A DNA stretch of 64,000 nucleotides, taken from contig CM040755.1 in the NCBI GenBank assembly GCA_022829145.1, forward strand, positions 21,225,063-21,289,062. Direction: 5' to 3'. Shown in pieces: positions 61,861 through 64,000 of the stretch (the stretch's first letter is position 1; the number at the start of each line of letters is the position of its first letter). Both the position numbers and the translations under genes were made by a program. This DNA is from Albula goreensis (taxonomy: Eukaryota; Chordata; Actinopteri; Albuliformes; Albulidae). A model generated the notes under the pieces. It had not been told where the DNA came from. It searched no databases and saw only the letters and a program-made list of their open reading frames with translations.

Positions 61861-64000
61861 CTAAAATTAAATTTCTGTCAGACCACAATGTGTATTGCCC
61901 AAATTATTCTTTCATGGGTATGCAATCTAACACTGAGATAATCAATGATTGTTTCCAAATTCTTTAATTCCATAGACAAACTTGCACAGATTCCATTTTG
62001 TATACAATAATGTTACTAAACCTGTAGGTAAATGAAAAGCTCATTATGTGTTCTTATATTGTTTCATGTAACTCTTTTCTAAACTAATTTACATGCAACT
62101 AGGCCACTATCTTTCTTGTAGCCTCCAACAGCTATCAATCCTGATGATATGAAGGAAGAGACAAATGAAAGAACACCCAACTACAGTAGTAAAAACATTT
62201 AGAACTAGCTAATAAACACTAGCTAGCCAGCCTAACATGGCAATATTTTTTTTTTTCCAAAGCAAATAAGTTATCCAGACCCAAAACCTGATTATCAAAA
62301 ATAAGAGATCTAGACAATTGTATGTCTGAAGAAAGCCAAAGGAAGTCTTCAATGCTCACACCAACTGTTAGTAATCTATTTTGCTATTTATATGACTAGG
62401 TTATTAAGCAATTTTAGGTGACTAGATACATCCTGTATTGCAGCGATCTTCATATATCCCAAGACAACAACATTCACATAAATATAGCTAAATGGATTCA
62501 AGAGAAAAACACAAGAATAAAGTTATTTGCCTTCTATGGCCTCCCTAGTAATCAGATATAAACATCATTGAGCCTTCTGGAACATAAAGAATACCTTCTG
62601 GAACAAAATGTATACAGCATTACAGAGGATTACAACCTCTTTCATGTGTCAAAGTACTGGAGGCTTCCTCTGGAGGAAAGGTCCAATATCTCACAAGAAC
62701 TTGCATATGAAATCTATACAAGAATGCTTTAAGCTGTTCAGAAGGCAAAGGGCAGCTGAACTTCTTGATGAATATTAATGTTTGGTATATTTCAATGCAG
62801 AGGAAAGATGGACAAACTTCTCATTGTTGCCTTCCTTTAACACAGCATAATTTATGTTATATTAATAAAAATGGTGCCATTATTTAACACTATCCCTGCC
62901 AAGGATACAAAACTGCAAAGGGGCTTAAAACACATCTCAACAGATGGCAGAATGTGGCAAGACAGCAAAACAATGTTGTTTTTTTTCTTCTTTTTCCTCC
63001 TAACATGTAATGGAAAGCCAACATTTCGGCCCCTCCCTGGTGCTGGTGTTCAGATGTTCAGAGGAACATCCACCTCTGAGCTGATCAAACAAGGTGACTA
63101 TCTGCACATGTGCAGAAGGCTCTGTTATGTCCTCCTTGTTGTTTACCACCCACCATAGAGAACAGCAAAAGTGTGGTTGAAGAGTGTCATCCTTTTTATG
63201 AGAAACTATTACAGACTAAGCTGCATAATGGACTTAAAACCTGGATAACACCAATTCTATTTGGAATCCTTGCAAACTGTCTCCTCTTCATATTCAAAAT
63301 GAGTTGTTTTGAGCTGTTTTATTTTCAGCTGTGATCAGGGAAAGGGCTCAGATATGGTTCTGTGAGATAAATGCAGTGTGTTGCACTGAGTCCAGCTACT
63401 GGAAAAGGGATGATCGTGTGTTAAGTCCCATCTGTTCCTCTTTAAAGCTGGGCTGATATTCTTACAAGCTGAAAGGACCCATTTCATTTTGGCTTGCAGA
63501 GGTGGAACATAGAGGTCTAATGACCTTAATTTACAGATTTCTTCACCGTGTTCCAAATCCCAACAGTGGCCAAATCAGGCCAGTTCCACTTCTCTGCTGC
63601 TTTTTAGGTCTCATTTTATCTCTCCATAGACCCATTTTGGACATTCTATAATATAAATTGATTGCTGTCCATGACCAGAAATTTAAATTGGCATCACCTG
63701 TCTTTCTTAATTCAAACCAATGCTTTGTCCCACAAGAAATTAGGAGATACACTGTCTAAATAATGGGAATTTTAATGGGAGCATCAAAACATGCATCCTA
63801 CTTTCTTTCTGTCCTTTATTTATGGTCATATAAGGTTTCATTTCATTTCAAGAAGATTTCTTCTTCTGAAATCACACTATACTTTTACCCATCAGCACTG
63901 TGTTGCATTTTATAAACATTCGCAACAGCATTCTCATAGATGCTACAGAGCCAAGCCAGGAAGGTACCTTATGCACTTCAGTTTTGTCGGAATTGTTCAG
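61861..64000. other. AT-rich non-coding stretch, no feature seen
   Basis: Unique-looking DNA to the end of the window. A 95-codon + frame (62871-63158) and overlapping 63335-63752 minus frames have no recognised domain. Confidence 0.4.

Overview
The window reads as nuclear DNA of a ray-finned fish, most likely a teleost. The base composition is AT-rich. Long (CA/GT)n arrays occur about every 5-8 kb. Several repeats resemble families I know from fish genomes: a hAT-type MITE with 8-bp target duplications, a MITE ending in CCCACTTT, a GTGCTGATCT palindromic MITE, and an L2-like LINE 3' end. No species can be named from the sequence alone. I found no rRNA, tRNA gene, CRISPR, bacterial operon or intact protein-coding gene.

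I could not support any host exon. Most open frames longer than 60 codons are read-through of dinucleotide arrays or chance frames without recognisable domains. The window is best described as intergenic or deep intronic DNA. Several 250-650 bp blocks are free of simple repeats, more balanced in composition and rich in homeodomain, POU, GATA or CRE-type core motifs. They look like candidate conserved non-coding elements (about 4.8-5.4, 7.1-7.6, 8.7-9.3, 12.1-12.5, 21.9-22.3, 30.5-30.8, 34.4-35.5, 41.6-41.9, 43.9-44.05, 48.2-48.5, 51.5-51.95 and 53.1-53.3 kb). Conservation cannot be tested here, so these calls are tentative.

Layout. 0-0.5 kb: a 49-bp tandem repeat at the left edge and a splice-acceptor/poly(A)-signal-like stretch. 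0.5-15 kb: microsatellites and candidate regulatory blocks, including a perfect palindromic oestrogen-response-element sequence at 5827. 15-23 kb: a miRNA-like hairpin, two MITEs, a 28-bp direct repeat pair, and dense TA/GTT/CA arrays including a 62-bp perfect palindrome. 26.7-30 kb: retroelement debris with an exact 18-base tRNA-Trp primer-binding site, a possible second LTR, a higher-order tandem repeat and an unexplained frame-rich island. 30-44 kb: mostly unique sequence with a foldback element, a solo LTR and a Tigger/pogo-like element. 44-59 kb: unique AT-rich sequence, an L2 fragment, microsatellites and an RFX-type X-box. 59-60.7 kb: a PIF/Harbinger-like remnant that still carries the start of its Myb-like protein (50 codons), followed by the hAT MITE. 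61-64 kb: unexplained T-rich sequence.

No genes act together here. The recognisable biology is transposon remains plus possible cis-regulatory DNA. I saw no convincing evidence of a new molecular system. The items most worth checking are the Harbinger Myb remnant, the tRNA-Trp primer site, the 15.1-kb hairpin, the 117-bp higher-order repeat, the perfect ERE and the candidate regulatory blocks.
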